Below, piece by piece: positions 22,011 to 34,003 of a DNA stretch of 64,000 bases. The stretch is from the NCBI RefSeq assembly GCF_042453785.1, contig NC_091673.1:11875501-11939500 (forward strand), in the 5' to 3' direction. Under the pieces are notes generated by a model, which did not search any database, was not told the DNA's origin, and saw only the letters and a list, made by a program, of their open reading frames with translations. The first letter of the stretch is position 1. The number at the start of each line of letters is the position of its first letter. The translations under genes and the position numbers were made by a program. Source of the DNA: Malus domestica (Eukaryota > Streptophyta > Magnoliopsida > Rosales > Rosaceae).

Positions 22011-24915
22011 ATGGAGGATTGCAACAGAGGCCAAGACTACTTCTCTGCCCAAGACCATGAGGTAAGATCTGCTCCTATTTCTCTCTCTCTCTTATTCGTA
22101 ATTCCAACTTATTATTTGTTAAATTATTGAGTTTAGACTAATTAAGCCCCAAAAACTAATAAAAATTGAAATTCAGAGAGGATGTGATTAGTTAACCACC
22201 GTAGAGGCGTAGACTATTTCCATGGTGTCGGTTCAAATGTATAATTAAGAAATTTAATGGCCGTTTCTGCAATCCTTACTGCATGAGTCACGGTCATACG
22301 CTCCGCATCCTCTTTATTTCAATTAAAGTTGGTGGCAAATATTTTTATTTTTTATTTTTTTCCTTTGGTGGCAGTTTTTTAATTCATTAATTTACTAGCC
22401 ATTTCACACATGTGTTATCAGTGTTTAAAATATCGGTATTGGTGCAAATATTGATATACAAATTTGTATAAAATATCGATGAATATATTGAAAATCGATA
22501 TCAATTGTCTTCGACAAAAATGTTGAAAATTAAAAATGAAACTTTAGATATTGTTAATAATTGGTTTATACTAAATATAAGAATTTTATTGATATTTAAC
22601 CGATATGTCAAAAATATCAATATGTGATGAAGTTTAAATTTCACACCCCTTTTCATATATTTCTCTGATTTGTTTATATTTCCACAAAAATATTGACATT
22701 TTTAAGCTATGTGCTTTACATATAGTTTCTTCTTTTTTTTTTCTTTTTTTCATTGAACAAATAATTTTGTTTTTGAATATACGATATTATCTACATTAAG
22801 GGAAGGAGAGTGAGCTAAGCCTTACTCAACTATATAGTTCAAATTTATCTTTGACGAAAATCGAGCATAAGGCCTCTCACTTACAAGTGAAGAAGAATAT
22901 AATTAGACTGTAGAACTAAGTGGATGTTGAGGTTTTAAACATGAGTAAGAAGATATCCACATCTTAGCCATTCATCTTGTATCGTACGGTTAAAAATCAT
23001 TTGATTTTTTATTTAAAATTAAATATAAATAATATCTGACAAAAACCGATCGCATAATATACGATAAACGGTTAGAATGTGAGAATTCCTAAAATTCCCT
23101 CAAAGTAAATCCGGAGAGGATCCCTTTCCCTGCAATTGACATTTGGTGGGTGGGGACGGATATAGGAGTGAAAAATTGAAATGGGACCGACATTTAGGAT
23201 ATTATTAAGTAACGGCTAGTGTCTTGACACGATAGGAGAATATGTCTTCCCTATTCGAAATGTCGGCAGCAGGTACGGTGGTTACAACTTACAACTATGG
23301 GCACTAACGTAGACTACCAACATCCTTCATCCCCAGCTGTGGTTGCTGCTGTTGACTTTCCCTTGTATTGATTACTTTTCACCAATTTTTAAAGGGGTAG
23401 GATTATCTCATCTTCTGTTTCCATTCCCTTCCCTCCCCTCCTCTCACCAATTTTTAAAGGAGTAGGAGTTCGTGGTTCCAGACGACTATGACGTTGCTAA
23501 CCACCAGCGCTAGGGAAGCCACCATGCCAGCTCCGGAGAAGCTAGGATGCCGACTCGGACGGTAAAGAAGAAGGATCCGGATGGGGATGCTCCGGAGACG
23601 ATCCTATGCCCTCATAAACAAGAGGATTTCCTCTCCAATTCACTATTTAACTAATTTATAAAACTTCATGTTTATATATTATAATCGAAATTGCTCGTAT
23701 TATAAATTAATATGTAAATATCAACTACGTAAAAAAATAAAATAAATATGTGACCATTTGGTCATCAAATTGTATCAGATTTTGAACAAATGGGTGCATC
23801 CAGTAAATGAATTACGAAGTGTTCCTCTATTTGCTACAATGATTGACTAAACAAGCTTTGTTTTAATTTATTTTTTGTAGTGATGATCTTTACATAGTGG
23901 CGGTTCCGATCATAAACAAAAAGTTCTGTAAATCGGCCACTAAGTGAGTTGAAGAGGAAGTCCTCTTGGCTCCTCAAGATTGAGGAAGAGTTCTTCCGCA
24001 ATTCACTTAGTAGTCCCGAGTCACAGAACTTCATGCTTATGATATCATCATTGTGTTCATCTTCATTCCCAATTTACGGTTTTCTTACAATACTCCGGTG
24101 TATGAAGTGATTAGACTTTGAATAGCCACATTGAGGCTGTCGAAGTTTTAGCCATACAAATACAGGCGTTCAATACTCGGTGCATTGACTGTCAGTTTGT
24201 TTTTCCGTTTTAATTACAGTCAGCAGCTACCAACAAATATGGAGGACTTGCGCCAAAGAAGAAGCCTTTGATTTCAAAGGTAAATTGTTTACCACTTCAA
24301 AGAGTTCATCAATCAGTTTTGTTTTTCTGTTATATTCCATTAAACCCATCTAACAAAACCCTAATTTGTGTGTGTGCATGTATGCATGCAGGATCATGAA
24401 CGTGCCTTCTTTGATTCAGCAGATTGGGCACTATGCAAGGTATTATTAACCCCTCCTAAAAAAAATGAAAGTTAAACTCCTCCTTTACTTTTTACTCATT
24501 TTGTAAATAAATCAAAAAATTCCATTAATTCATGGATGTGTAACAGCAAGGTGCAGGGGTGAATCCAAAATCAACAGCAGCAGTGGAGACCTTACAACCA
24601 AAGCTCCAGGTATAGAATTATAACTACACATAAGTGCATTACTTTCAGGCATGCGACAATTTTTAACGTCAATTTGGATGAGGTTTTTGAAATTTGACGA
24701 TAAGTCCCACGTCACGAAAACCCTATCTTGATAGTTCAGGGGGCAAAACAACATATAATTCGTGACAAAATGTCAATGTTTAATTAAGAATTGTTCTCGT
24801 TTCAAAAATTTAACTCGCTTTGAATAATAAACCCAATTAACGTGACAATATGCAGAGAACTCCACACCAGCAGCTCCCCCCAAGGAGACCTGCTTGTACA
24901 TCTGGCCATGAATGA
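22011..24915 (+). CDS. Endosulfine / ARPP19-family phosphoprotein, 5 coding exons, 93 aa
   Basis: Coding exons are 22011-22061, 24220-24279, 24392-24439, 24547-24609 and 24856-24915. Every intron is in phase 0 with GT-AG borders, and they join to a 93-residue protein. The core reads KYGGLAPKKKPLISKDHERA, then FFDSADWALCKQGAG, followed by VETLQPKLQRTPHQQLPPRR. This is the plant version of the endosulfine domain. In animals the central FDSGDY Ser is phosphorylated by Greatwall kinase, which turns the protein into a PP2A-B55 inhibitor; the plant motif here is FDSADW. A similar regulatory role is inferred from the family. Intron 1 is long (2158 bp) and contains a foldback. The short N terminus is poorly conserved, so the ATG choice rests on the splice model. 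Confidence 0.88.
22420..22645. repeat. Possible diverged AT-rich MITE in intron 1 of the endosulfine gene
   Basis: Repeated words TATCGATA, AATATTGATAT, AAAATATCGAT and GATATTTAACCGATATGTC give many short inverted matches across about 220 bp. I recall similar TATCGATA-rich elements scattered in Rosaceae genomes, but the ends are not clear here. Confidence 0.3.
23881..24050. repeat. Imperfect foldback (hairpin) of about 170 bp in intron 1 of the endosulfine gene
   Basis: The left arm contains AAGTTCTGTAAATCGGCCAC, TAAGTGAGTTGAAGAGG and AAGTCCTC. The right arm, read inverted, contains AAGTTCTGTGACTCGGGACT, ACTAAGTGAATTGCGG and AAGAACTCTTCCTC. The outer ends also pair (TGATGAT...ATCATCA). The stem therefore spans some 70 bp per arm with small bulges around a short loop. 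It could be a foldback MITE or a young MIRNA-like hairpin. No match to a known plant miRNA is recognised. Confidence 0.65.
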
Positions 24916-26543
24916 TATGCAGCGTCGTAAGTTCATATATATATATGCAATTACTCATCATTATTCGTAGTATGTTAATTATATTGAATAATGCTAATTA
25001 ATTTCCCTTTAATGTTTTATTATCTTTGGTTTATGATGTTGCAGGGAGCATAGAGTCGTCGAGGGCTCAAAGTAGTTTGTTGTTTGAGAGAATTAATGTT
25101 GATGACAAAGCTATATATATAACAAGCATCGGAATTGGCTGAATGTAATAATTGTCAGTTAGTCTTTTTTTTTATTTTTTATTTTTTATTTTTAATAAGA
25201 GTAGTTCTCTCTAAAGTTTGCTCTTCTCTATTAATTTCGCAGTTCGTTTTGTGATTCCAACTTGAGTTGAATCCATAACCAAAACTGGGACTTTATATGA
25301 AAGACTTATATTAGACAACAGTTGCCTCAACCGCTGGGGCACACAACGGTTTGATCCATGTCCTTAAAAAATTGGCAAAGAAGTTGCAAAACATCCAGTC
25401 CAGACACCTTTAGCCTTCTCTGTCAATCATCTGTCAAGTTAACCATTTTTAATTTTGACGTAACACTCAAGTTCGCTCACTTTTTGTTTACAGAGATGCT
25501 GGATTGATGAACGCAAATTAATATACAGATATATGCCACATGGACAACAAACAAGATCTTTCTTCATAGAAAACTTTAACCTTATAGACATAGACAAAAA
25601 AGGGGATGAAAAATGGCTTTTCGACATAAATCAGGCTTCCATGTAAATAAAAAATAGGTGAAATGAGCTCTTATAAACACAAGAATATAAAATAACCGTT
25701 AAATTATTGTTACACCATAGCTTTTTATTTCAAACTATATAATGTGATAGACGTAGAAGAGACATGGTGTTACAATTTGTAACTTAATGTTATTTTATAT
25801 AAATTTTTATCGCATATGGACCAAATTGTGTCCTAAATCAAATGGATGCAAAGTATAATTTACCTTTCTAAAGCGCAATTTTCTTTGGTTACAAGAAATT
25901 CATATCTTCGGGCCAAAAGAAAAGAGAAAATGTAGTAAAACAAAAACACATTCAATTTTCCACATTTGAAAGAGAAAAAACTGTGCCCTAGCCACCAATA
26001 ACATGCCATATGTCACACTATCTTGTGGTATTGCCTAGGCCATGAACCAAACTCAAACTCGATCAATTTTCTTTCTAATTGTACACCATCTTTACTTGCA
26101 AGGTATACAATTGTACAATGCTCATGCAAATTTTTAGGTTTGATTTTTCACTCTCTAGAAAAATTTCTCAGCAAGTGAAAGTTGGTGACTTGCACTCCAA
26201 CTGCGCTCTTTCTTCTAGTCCTCGGCATTCCTCCAAATTCTTTACCACTTTTAGAGAGCAACCCCATCAATCGGTTTTCCTCTTTCCCAATTAAAATCCA
26301 CCAACTTCTACTTTTACCAAATTTTCCCATCCACAGAAGTTACTTTCTTATGTTTGTTCAAGGTGACTATCAATGCATGTATATGAGAGAATTTAGTCAA
26401 ATCAGAGACTGAAATGTGGTTTATGTTTAATTCAGTCAAGAAAAGTAGATTGGTACGCCAGGTTGTTCATATGTTAAATTTGGGTATTTAGAACCTCCCA
26501 TTATATTGCTAGGGGTCGGTAACGCTCCATCGGTATACATTTC
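24916..26543. other. Endosulfine-gene 3' region and intergenic DNA, including the ancestral promoter of the DUF7731-like gene
   Basis: After the stop at 24915, GTCGTAAGTTC at about 24930 and TGTTGCAGGGAGC at about 25045 could mark a 3' UTR intron. No further coding sequence is recognisable. Because the Gypsy element at 26544-38957 split this locus, the bases just left of 26544 were originally about 70 bp upstream of the ATG now at 39029 and should include that gene's native core promoter. Confidence 0.5.
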
Positions 26544-27467
26544 TGTGGAGCCAAAAATATTCACTAGGCGACACGTGGATTTGTGAACGAAAGAGGACAA
26601 AAATACCCTTGAGGTATATCGGGATTCCTACGCGCAAGTAGTGGGTAATCATCCTCAACCAATTCAAAAATGCTCCAGAAGAGGTAACTAATTCCAAATT
26701 ATCTTATTTTAGGTAATTATTTCCAAAACTTAATTTCCCTAATATATTATTTAGTTAATTAATTATCTAAATAATATATTCTTCCCATATCTCCTAAAAT
26801 CATCCCTTAATTACCAATTTGAAACATCCACTCAAACCTAAAAAATGGGATAGGGCCGGCTACCCCATTCAAAGTCTATTCCATCACCTTTTTTTCTACC
26901 TTTTCCACCTTTCCTTCCCTTTTAAATTAGCCAATCAATACCATAAATAATAAAATATCTCCTTTCATATTTAATTAGCCAATTAATTGGCTAATTAAAC
27001 CTAAAATTAAACCTAAAAATCCCATAGTAACCGGCCACATTCCCTCCCATCTTTTCCCTACCTTTTTTTTTATTTTCCTCCACTTTATTACTCAAATAAA
27101 GCTAATCATTTAAGACCCCATTCATTTCTATTTTATTAGCCAATAAAGGGGCTAATAAAAAACCACAAATTGACTAAGAAAAGGGAAGGGTGTGGCCGGC
27201 CCTTCCTTGGTGAAAAATGGGGAAGCCTAATCCTATAAATAGGCTCCTATTCTCACCAAAAATTCATTCCAAACCTCTTGCAAAAATTCCAAAACACTCT
27301 AAACACTATTTCTCTCTAAATTTCTAACTTTGGCATCGGAGGTTCTTCGGCCAAAGCCCCCCCCATTCATCGTGGGCGCGTGAGGCTTTTGGCCTTAACC
27401 TAAGGTGCTAGTTGTTTTGTAGGTGCAAAATCGTCCAAGATCGAAGAGGAGAAAATTTGCATCCACA
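26544..27467 (+). repeat. 5' LTR of the Tat-lineage Gypsy element
   Basis: A 924-bp repeat beginning TGTGGAGCC and ending GCATCCACA (TGTGGA/TCCACA inverted termini). A TATA box (CCTATAAATAGG) is at 27232-27243, about 230 bp before the LTR end. It is preceded by target duplication ATTTC. Confidence 0.95.
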
Positions 27468-27470
27468 AAT

Positions 27471-27488
27471 TGGTGCTTTCATTGAGAG
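27471..27488 (+). other. Primer binding site of the Tat-lineage element
   Basis: TGGTGCTTTCATTGAGAG begins 3 bp after the 5' LTR end, the expected place for a tRNA primer site. The tRNA species was not identified. Confidence 0.6.
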
Positions 27489-27631
27489 TTGTAATCCATA
27501 CTCGTAGAAGACTCTCGTACAAAAAGGTTTTTTCTTTATTTTCTAGTCTATTTGAATATTTTTCATACGTTCTTATTATTAGAATTTTCTACTTGCAAAG
27601 GTTCTTTGATAAAACGTATAAGAAAAATATA

Positions 27632-30600
27632 ATGACTAGAAATTTAGAAAATTCCGCAAGTAAAAATTCTAGTATTCAAGAAATGGGACTACGGAGATCC
27701 ATGAGGCAAAATGCGACAAGAAGGGGAGCGACATCATCACCACGAGCTTCCACCATGGGAACCACCGTGATGGCTACCTCGGTAGCCACCCGCGGCGAGG
27801 TCCATGGTGCCTTCACCACGGCCGCCATGGGAACCACCACGGTGGCTACTTCGGTAGCCGCTCGTGGCGAGGTCCATGGAGCCTTCACCACAGCCGCCAT
27901 GGGAACCACCACGGTGGCTACTTCGGTAGCCACTCGTGGCGAGGTCCATGGAGCCTTCACCACGGCCCGAGTCGTGCCATCCAAGTTTACGTGGACCAAA
28001 GCCCAAGCCTCGCATTCACATGCACCGCGCATTGAGCAGCCTGCTCCCGTGATCCAGCCTGCTCTTGTAGCCCAGCCTGCTCCAACGATCCAGCCTGCCC
28101 CAGTGATCCAGCCTGCCCCCGCAGCCCAGCCTGTTTTCATGGTTTCCCAAGCTGCCCAAGTCCGCCCGAGACAATCTCAACCATCCGGACCAATCATCGA
28201 GGCTGAGGCGTTTTCACCGCATTTCTCTGCAGATTTGACATTCCCCAACTCAAATCTCGCACCTGGAGTCAACCACCCTTTCATTGTTCAAGGAGGTGCA
28301 TTCCATCCAAGTTCTTCCAATCCGAATGGCGAACAAAACTTGTCCCGACAAGTCATAGAATTGACGAGCGCCCTTGCACAACAAACCACCTTGGTGAATC
28401 AACTTTTACAACGTACTGAGATGCATCGCGCTCACGATGAAGTTTCCCGGAGTAGAACAAGGGTAGACAAGGAGCCTTTTAAACAGCGTCCTGGAAAGCA
28501 GCCATTCAACCCATCACAAGTGGAGCATTCAGACAGTGCACACTCTCGATTGGGCCCCCGAAATAGCGTATACTCCCGTCTTAGCGCGCGGATGAGCGTG
28601 CACTCTCGGTTAGGCCCACGAGCAAGTATACATTCACGGTTGGGGCCACGCTTTGATAATCAACATGGGCAACCTTCCAGGCAAAGCATTCATTCGCGAT
28701 TAGGCTCACAAGGAGTATCCTCCACATCACATCGGAGCAGGCAGCCTGACAAACGGAAGGAAACGATCGTTCAATCTGGCTCTAGTTCAACCGGTAGCCT
28801 GCAAAGAAATCCCTCGCCTGCTAGGAATCTATCTCATCCATTGCAGCCACAGCGTAGACGAGCCGAGCGAGAAGAAGAGCAGCCTAGACCGGTAGAAAAA
28901 GACCAAGGGCAGCAAAAAGCTCCGCTACCCCAACAAAAGCAAATCCAAGAAGAGGTAGAAAGGCTTTTCAATGAGCGGATGCGTGATTTTCGGCGCAACG
29001 AAATGGTTGATGAGGCACTAAGGCGAGATATGACCAACATGAGCAGGTCACCTTTCGCGGATGAGATCGAGCAGGCAGAGCCTCCGCGCAAGTTTAGCAT
29101 GCCACACTTCACATCTTTCAAAGGAGATGGGGATCCCGAAAGACACTTGAAGCATTACCGAAATGCGATGGTCCTTTATCGGAATAATGACGCCCTTATG
29201 TGCAAAATATTCGCCACTACTTTACAAGGCAAGGCACAAGATTGGTTTCATACCTTGCCGGCACGATCCATCCTGAATTTTGATGATCTTTCCTTGGTCT
29301 TCACCAAAGAATACTCATCTTATCGATCGATCAAGAAGAAGTCCGATCACCTGTTCAACGTAAAGAAAAACCCAAAAGAGTCGCTTCGCGATTACGTGAA
29401 GAGATTCAAAGCAGAGAAGGCGAAGATCGTCGGATGCGACAACTCGATAGCAAGTGCAGCCTTCCAAAAAGGACTACCAGCAGACCACCCACTGTTTGGA
29501 GAAATGATCATGAAAGAAGACCTAACTCTAGCAGATTCCTTTGCTCTGGCAGAAAAGCATGCGCTTTGGGACGAGGCTCGACAAGCAGAAAAGGCTCCCG
29601 AACAACCTCGAAAAGAGTTGGCAGCTACTCAAAAGAAGGATGAAAAACAACCCAACAAGGGCAGGCAGGAGTTCAAGCGCAGGGACCGACCCACGACCAA
29701 AGAAGGCCCGATGACCAACAACTATTCTAAGTTCTCAATTCCGATTCATCAAATCCTTCGTGACGTCAAGAATGAACCATGGTTCAAGTTGCCGAAGCAG
29801 TCAAAAGGAGATACTTCCAAGTTGGACCACACTAAGTATTGTGCATTCCACCGAGGTCCCGGTCACACAACCAACGATTGCTACACTTGGAAGAACTACC
29901 TAGAGAAACTCGTGAAAGAAGGCAAAGTCGATAGATATTTGGACAAGCCAGCTGAGCAGCAAAAAAGGAATGCAGACGGAGATGAGGAGCCACCAACTAA
30001 GACGATTCGAATCAACGGCATTTTCGCTGAGTCCGAGCACTTAGGGGCTACTAATAACTCCAAAAAGAGGAAGATCCAGCAGGCCTTACTAATCTCACAA
30101 GTTCATGCAGTCGATACCCAACATGGACCTATCATTGGCTTCACGGAGCAGGATGCAGAAGGAGTCGACTTCCCACACGACGATGCATTAGTAGTATCTG
30201 TCCAACTAGCCCATGCTATAGTCGACAGGATGATGGTTGACAATGGAAGTGCGGTCAACCTACTTCAACTTTCAGTCATTCAGAAGATGGGCCTGGAAAG
30301 TACAATCATACGCCGGGCAGAGGTACTTACTGGATTCAACGGACACACCTCAACTGCCATCGGTCATATCATACTTGACGTAAAAACACCGCCAGTCGTC
30401 TCAAAGCAAACATTCACGATTGTAAGCGACCCATCTCCCTACAATGGGATTCTTGGGAGACCTTGGTTGATCAAGCTGGATGCTGTCACTTCCGTCAAGT
30501 ATCAAAAAATCCGATTCCGCATCCCGGAAGGAGGAGTCGGAGAGATCAAGTCTGACCAGGCTTCATCCCGACGATGCACTGTGCAAATGTTAAAAGAAAC

Positions 30601-30667
30601 AAAGAAAAAGACCTTTACCCCCGTAGAGGTTACCGAAGTCCAAAAGGGCAAAGAAATTGCCAAATAG
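27632..30667 (+). CDS. Tat-lineage gag-protease ORF, 1011 codons, ending in UAG-CAA-UUA
   Basis: The frame opens well upstream, but the first good Met is at 27632 (MTRNLENSASKNSS). The N terminus has three 24-residue tandem repeats (MGTTTVATSVATRGEVHGAF...), then QPAP-type repeats and HSRLGPR-type repeats. The retrotransposon gag core follows at about 29100-29600 (KDYVKRFKAEKAK-like, SASAAFQKGLP-like), then a Tat-type knuckle CAFHRGPGHTTNDC near 29850. The protease has DNG at about 30238 (MMVDNGSAVNLL) and ILGRPWL. The frame stops at TAG 30665-30667 in the linker before RT, and the same frame continues without a break on the far side. The protein would supply the capsid and protease of the particle. 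Confidence 0.82.
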   Translation: MTRNLENSASKNSSIQEMGLRRSMRQNATRRGATSSPRASTMGTTVMATSVATRGEVHGAFTTAAMGTTTVATSVAARGEVHGAFTTAAMGTTTVATSVATRGEVHGAFTTARVVPSKFTWTKAQASHSHAPRIEQPAPVIQPALVAQPAPTIQPAPVIQPAPAAQPVFMVSQAAQVRPRQSQPSGPIIEAEAFSPHFSADLTFPNSNLAPGVNHPFIVQGGAFHPSSSNPNGEQNLSRQVIELTSALAQQTTLVNQLLQRTEMHRAHDEVSRSRTRVDKEPFKQRPGKQPFNPSQVEHSDSAHSRLGPRNSVYSRLSARMSVHSRLGPRASIHSRLGPRFDNQHGQPSRQSIHSRLGSQGVSSTSHRSRQPDKRKETIVQSGSSSTGSLQRNPSPARNLSHPLQPQRRRAEREEEQPRPVEKDQGQQKAPLPQQKQIQEEVERLFNERMRDFRRNEMVDEALRRDMTNMSRSPFADEIEQAEPPRKFSMPHFTSFKGDGDPERHLKHYRNAMVLYRNNDALMCKIFATTLQGKAQDWFHTLPARSILNFDDLSLVFTKEYSSYRSIKKKSDHLFNVKKNPKESLRDYVKRFKAEKAKIVGCDNSIASAAFQKGLPADHPLFGEMIMKEDLTLADSFALAEKHALWDEARQAEKAPEQPRKELAATQKKDEKQPNKGRQEFKRRDRPTTKEGPMTNNYSKFSIPIHQILRDVKNEPWFKLPKQSKGDTSKLDHTKYCAFHRGPGHTTNDCYTWKNYLEKLVKEGKVDRYLDKPAEQQKRNADGDEEPPTKTIRINGIFAESEHLGATNNSKKRKIQQALLISQVHAVDTQHGPIIGFTEQDAEGVDFPHDDALVVSVQLAHAIVDRMMVDNGSAVNLLQLSVIQKMGLESTIIRRAEVLTGFNGHTSTAIGHIILDVKTPPVVSKQTFTIVSDPSPYNGILGRPWLIKLDAVTSVKYQKIRFRIPEGGVGEIKSDQASSRRCTVQMLKETKKKTFTPVEVTEVQKGKEIAK
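27755..27970 (+). repeat. Three 72-bp tandem repeats coding for 24 residues in gag
   Basis: Units start at 27755, 27827 and 27899, each with ATGGGAACCACC. The copies differ at only a few bases and preserve frame, so they arose by recent duplication within the gag N terminus. Confidence 0.9.
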
Positions 30668-33600
30668 CAATTACAGCAGGTGGATCGAGAAGATGGCACC
30701 CAAGCAGACAGGATAGGATGGAAACCCGAAGAGGACGCCGAAGACATCATTCTTGATCCCCAGCAGCCGGAAAAGACGGCTAAAATTGGCTCACGACTAA
30801 GCCCAGACGAGAAGGAAGAACTCACAATTTTCCTTAGGAAAAACCGAGATATCTTCGCATGGTCACCATCCGACATGCCCGGTATTGATCCCAAAGTGGC
30901 CTGCCACAAGCTGCACGTCGATCCAACTGCCAAACCGGTAATTCAAAAAAGAAGACATTTCGCTCCCGAACAAGTAGCGATCATCGAGGCAGAAATCGAC
31001 AAACTATTGGAGGCCGGTTTCATAGAAGAGGTAGCACACTCGGCATGGCTTGCTAATGTCGTACTAGTCATGAAGAAAGAGAAGGGCAAATGGAGGGTTT
31101 GCGTAGACTACACTGACCTCAACAAAGCATGCCCAAAAGACCATTATCCTGTCCCCCGGATTGATCTATTAGTAGATTCAACTTCTGGAAACCAGTTACT
31201 TAGTTTCTTAGACGCATACTCCGGCTACAACCAAATAGCCATGCATGAGCCCGACAAGGAGAAAACTGCGTTCGTGATAGAGCGAGGCACTTACTGCTAC
31301 AAGGTCATGCCTTTTGGCCTCAAGAACGCGGGAGCCACTTACCAAAGGTTAGTAAATATGATGTTCAAAAAGCAAATTGGGGTAACCATGGAGGTCTATG
31401 TCGACGATATCATGGTAAAGGGCAAGCAGCGATCAGATCACATTCGCAATTTAGCAGAAGCTTTCAATATCCTTAGAAGGTACAAGATGAAGCTCAACCC
31501 CACCAAGTGCACGTTTGGAGTATCTTCAGGTCGATTCCTAGGGTACTTAGTAACCCAACGAGGAATTGAGGCACATCCCAAGCAAATCCAAGCAATCATA
31601 GAGATGAAATCTCCAACTACCTTGAAGGAGATCCAAAGCTTGACCGGACGAGCAGCCGCCCTCAATCGCTTCCTCTCACGATCCACCGATCGATGCAAAC
31701 CCTTTTTCAAAGCTATCAAGAGGGCATAAAGAAACAAATGGGATGAAGAATGCGAAAAAGCTTTCCAAGACTTGAAGAGTTATCTCACATCACCTCCCTT
31801 ACTATCCAAGCCGGAAGCAGCGGAGGATTTATATATTTATTTGGCAGTTTCCGAGGTAGCAGTGAGCTCTGCTCTCATACGAGAAGAGCTGGGGGCCCAA
31901 CTGCCGGTATTCTACACTTCTAAAGCTCTTCTCGATGCAGAAACAAGATATCCGAAGATCGAAAAATTAATTTTGGCGTTAGTTGTTGCGGCTCGGAAGC
32001 TCAGACCCTACTTTCAAACTCATACAGTCATTGTTATGACTCAATATCCCTTACGATCAATATTACATGGTCCGGACGCTTCTCAACGAGTGATGAAATG
32101 GGCATTGGAACTTGGCCAATATGGTTTAGTTTTCCAACCTCGCACAGCGATAAAGGCCCAAGCCTTGGCGGATTTCGTGGCAGAATTCACACCTAGCCTA
32201 GGCAACGCAACAGTGCGGCCCAACGACGCCCCAGAAGCAGCAGAGAGTACCTTAGCCACACTTACTCCATCCAATAAAGATTTCTGGAACTTGCATGTCG
32301 ACGGTGCATCCAACTATAAAGGCTCGGGAGCAGGTGTAGTTCTTGTTACTCCAGATGGCTCAATGCTCGAGCAGGCGATCACTCTAGGTTTCAAAGCATC
32401 CAATAACGAAGCAGAGTACGAGGCTCTACTAGCGGGCCTCCGAATGGCAAAAGACTTGGCGGTGAAGAAACTCGCAATTCATTCTGATTCCCAACTAATC
32501 ACCAGCCAGGCTACTGGGGAATACACTGCAAAACACCCAAGGATGGCACAATACCTAGAGAAAGTACGCCAGCAGCTTGAAGCATTTCAGACTTACACTC
32601 TCACTCAAGTTCCGCGGGCAGACAATGCACATGCAGATGCACTAGCTGGTTTAGGCTCCGCCCTTGACCACCAATTCAAACGCTCTATTCCGGTGGAATA
32701 TCTAGACAAGCCAAGCATAGAGATGGAGTCGATAGCCGAAGTGTCACAGGTTAGTGTAACTCCCACTTGGCAAAGTTCAATTATAGACTACTTGGTCAAC
32801 GGCACATTACCCACAGAAAGATTGGAGTCAAGGAAGCTTCAAATTAAGTCGGCACGCTACTATATGTGGAATGGCATTCTCGTCCGAAGATCCTACACCG
32901 GACCACATCTCCGCTGCCTGGCACCTCCCGATGACTTGAAGGTTCTAAGCTCAATCCACGAAGGCGTTTGTGGGAATCACTCTGGAGGTCGATCCTTAGC
33001 CCAAAAGGCTCTTAACGCAGGCTATTACTGGCCTACCATGCACCAAGATGCTAAGGAGTTAGTACAAAAATGCGACCGTTGCCAACGCTACAAACCAGTA
33101 CCAGCACTACCCGCCAGTGAGCTACACCCGCAAACGAGTCCTTGGCCATTCATGCAGTGGGCAATCGACCTGGTAGGGCCTATGCCGCCTGCTACGGGGG
33201 GCAGATGCATGATGATCGTGGCAACCGACTATTTCACCAAATAGGTAGAAGCAGAACCCATGACAACCACGACTCAGACGGATATAGAGCGCTTTATATG
33301 GAGGAACATCATTTGCCGATTTGGCATCCCTCAGTCCATCGTCACTGACAACGGTCCTCAATTTGTGGGAAAAGATTTGGCAAAGTTCTTCCAAAAATAC
33401 GGCATCAAACAACACATGTCCACACCAAGATATCCTCAAGGCAATGGGCAGGTTGAAGCATCCAACAAGACGATTCTCGACTGCCTCAAGAAATCCCTCA
33501 CCGACAAAAAGGGAAAATGGCCAGATGAGCTCCCAGGATGTTTATGGGCATATCGCACCACCAAAAGACGAGCAACCGGTGAAACTCCTTTCTCTTTGGC

Positions 33601-34003
33601 GTTTGGTTCGGAGGCAATCATACCTCCCAACATCATCGTGCCAAGCATCAACACTCTATTGCTAAACGTTGAGCGGAACAGTAAAGAAATGGCCACAGAT
33701 TTAGATCTGGCAGAAGAAAGGCGCGAACAAACCATCACCCGCATCGCAGCCTACCAGCAGCAGCTCATTTCCAGCTACAACAAAAGGGCCAAGATCCGGC
33801 AGTTCCAACCTGGAGACCTAGTCCTAAGAAAAGCTTTCATCACTGCCCGCAGAGAAGGCTCGAAAAAAATGGACCCCATCTGGGAAGGTCCTTACAAGAT
33901 CAACAGAGTCGGCGGCAAAGGCAGTTATACTCTTGCTACCATGAATGATAAAGAGATCGAGAAGCAATGGAACGCCTACAATTTGAGGAAATACCATGTG
34001 TGA
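30668..34003 (+). pseudogene. Tat-lineage pol: RT, two RNase H domains, integrase; two nonsense codons
   Basis: The frame is the same as gag-protease. RT shows KWRVCVDYTDLNKACPKD, MPFGLKNAGATYQRLV and YVDD at 31396-31407. A Gypsy RNase H follows (VFYTSKALLDAETRYPKIEK), then a second archaeal-type RNase H (LHVDGASNYKGSGAGVVLV, NNEAEYEALLAGLRMA). Integrase has the HHCC finger (CDRCQRYK), IDLVGPMPP, TDNGPQF and GQVEASNKT, and the frame ends LRKYHV at 34003. TAA at 31727-31729 and TAG at 33242-33244 (in FTK-stop-VEAEP, where relatives have Trp) break it. Everything else is intact, so decay is recent. Confidence 0.88.

Noticed and set aside
27676..28140. Minus-strand 154-codon frame opposite the gag repeats
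   Set aside because: It is a shadow of the tandem-repeat and Pro/Ala-rich gag coding sequence, with simple-composition translation.
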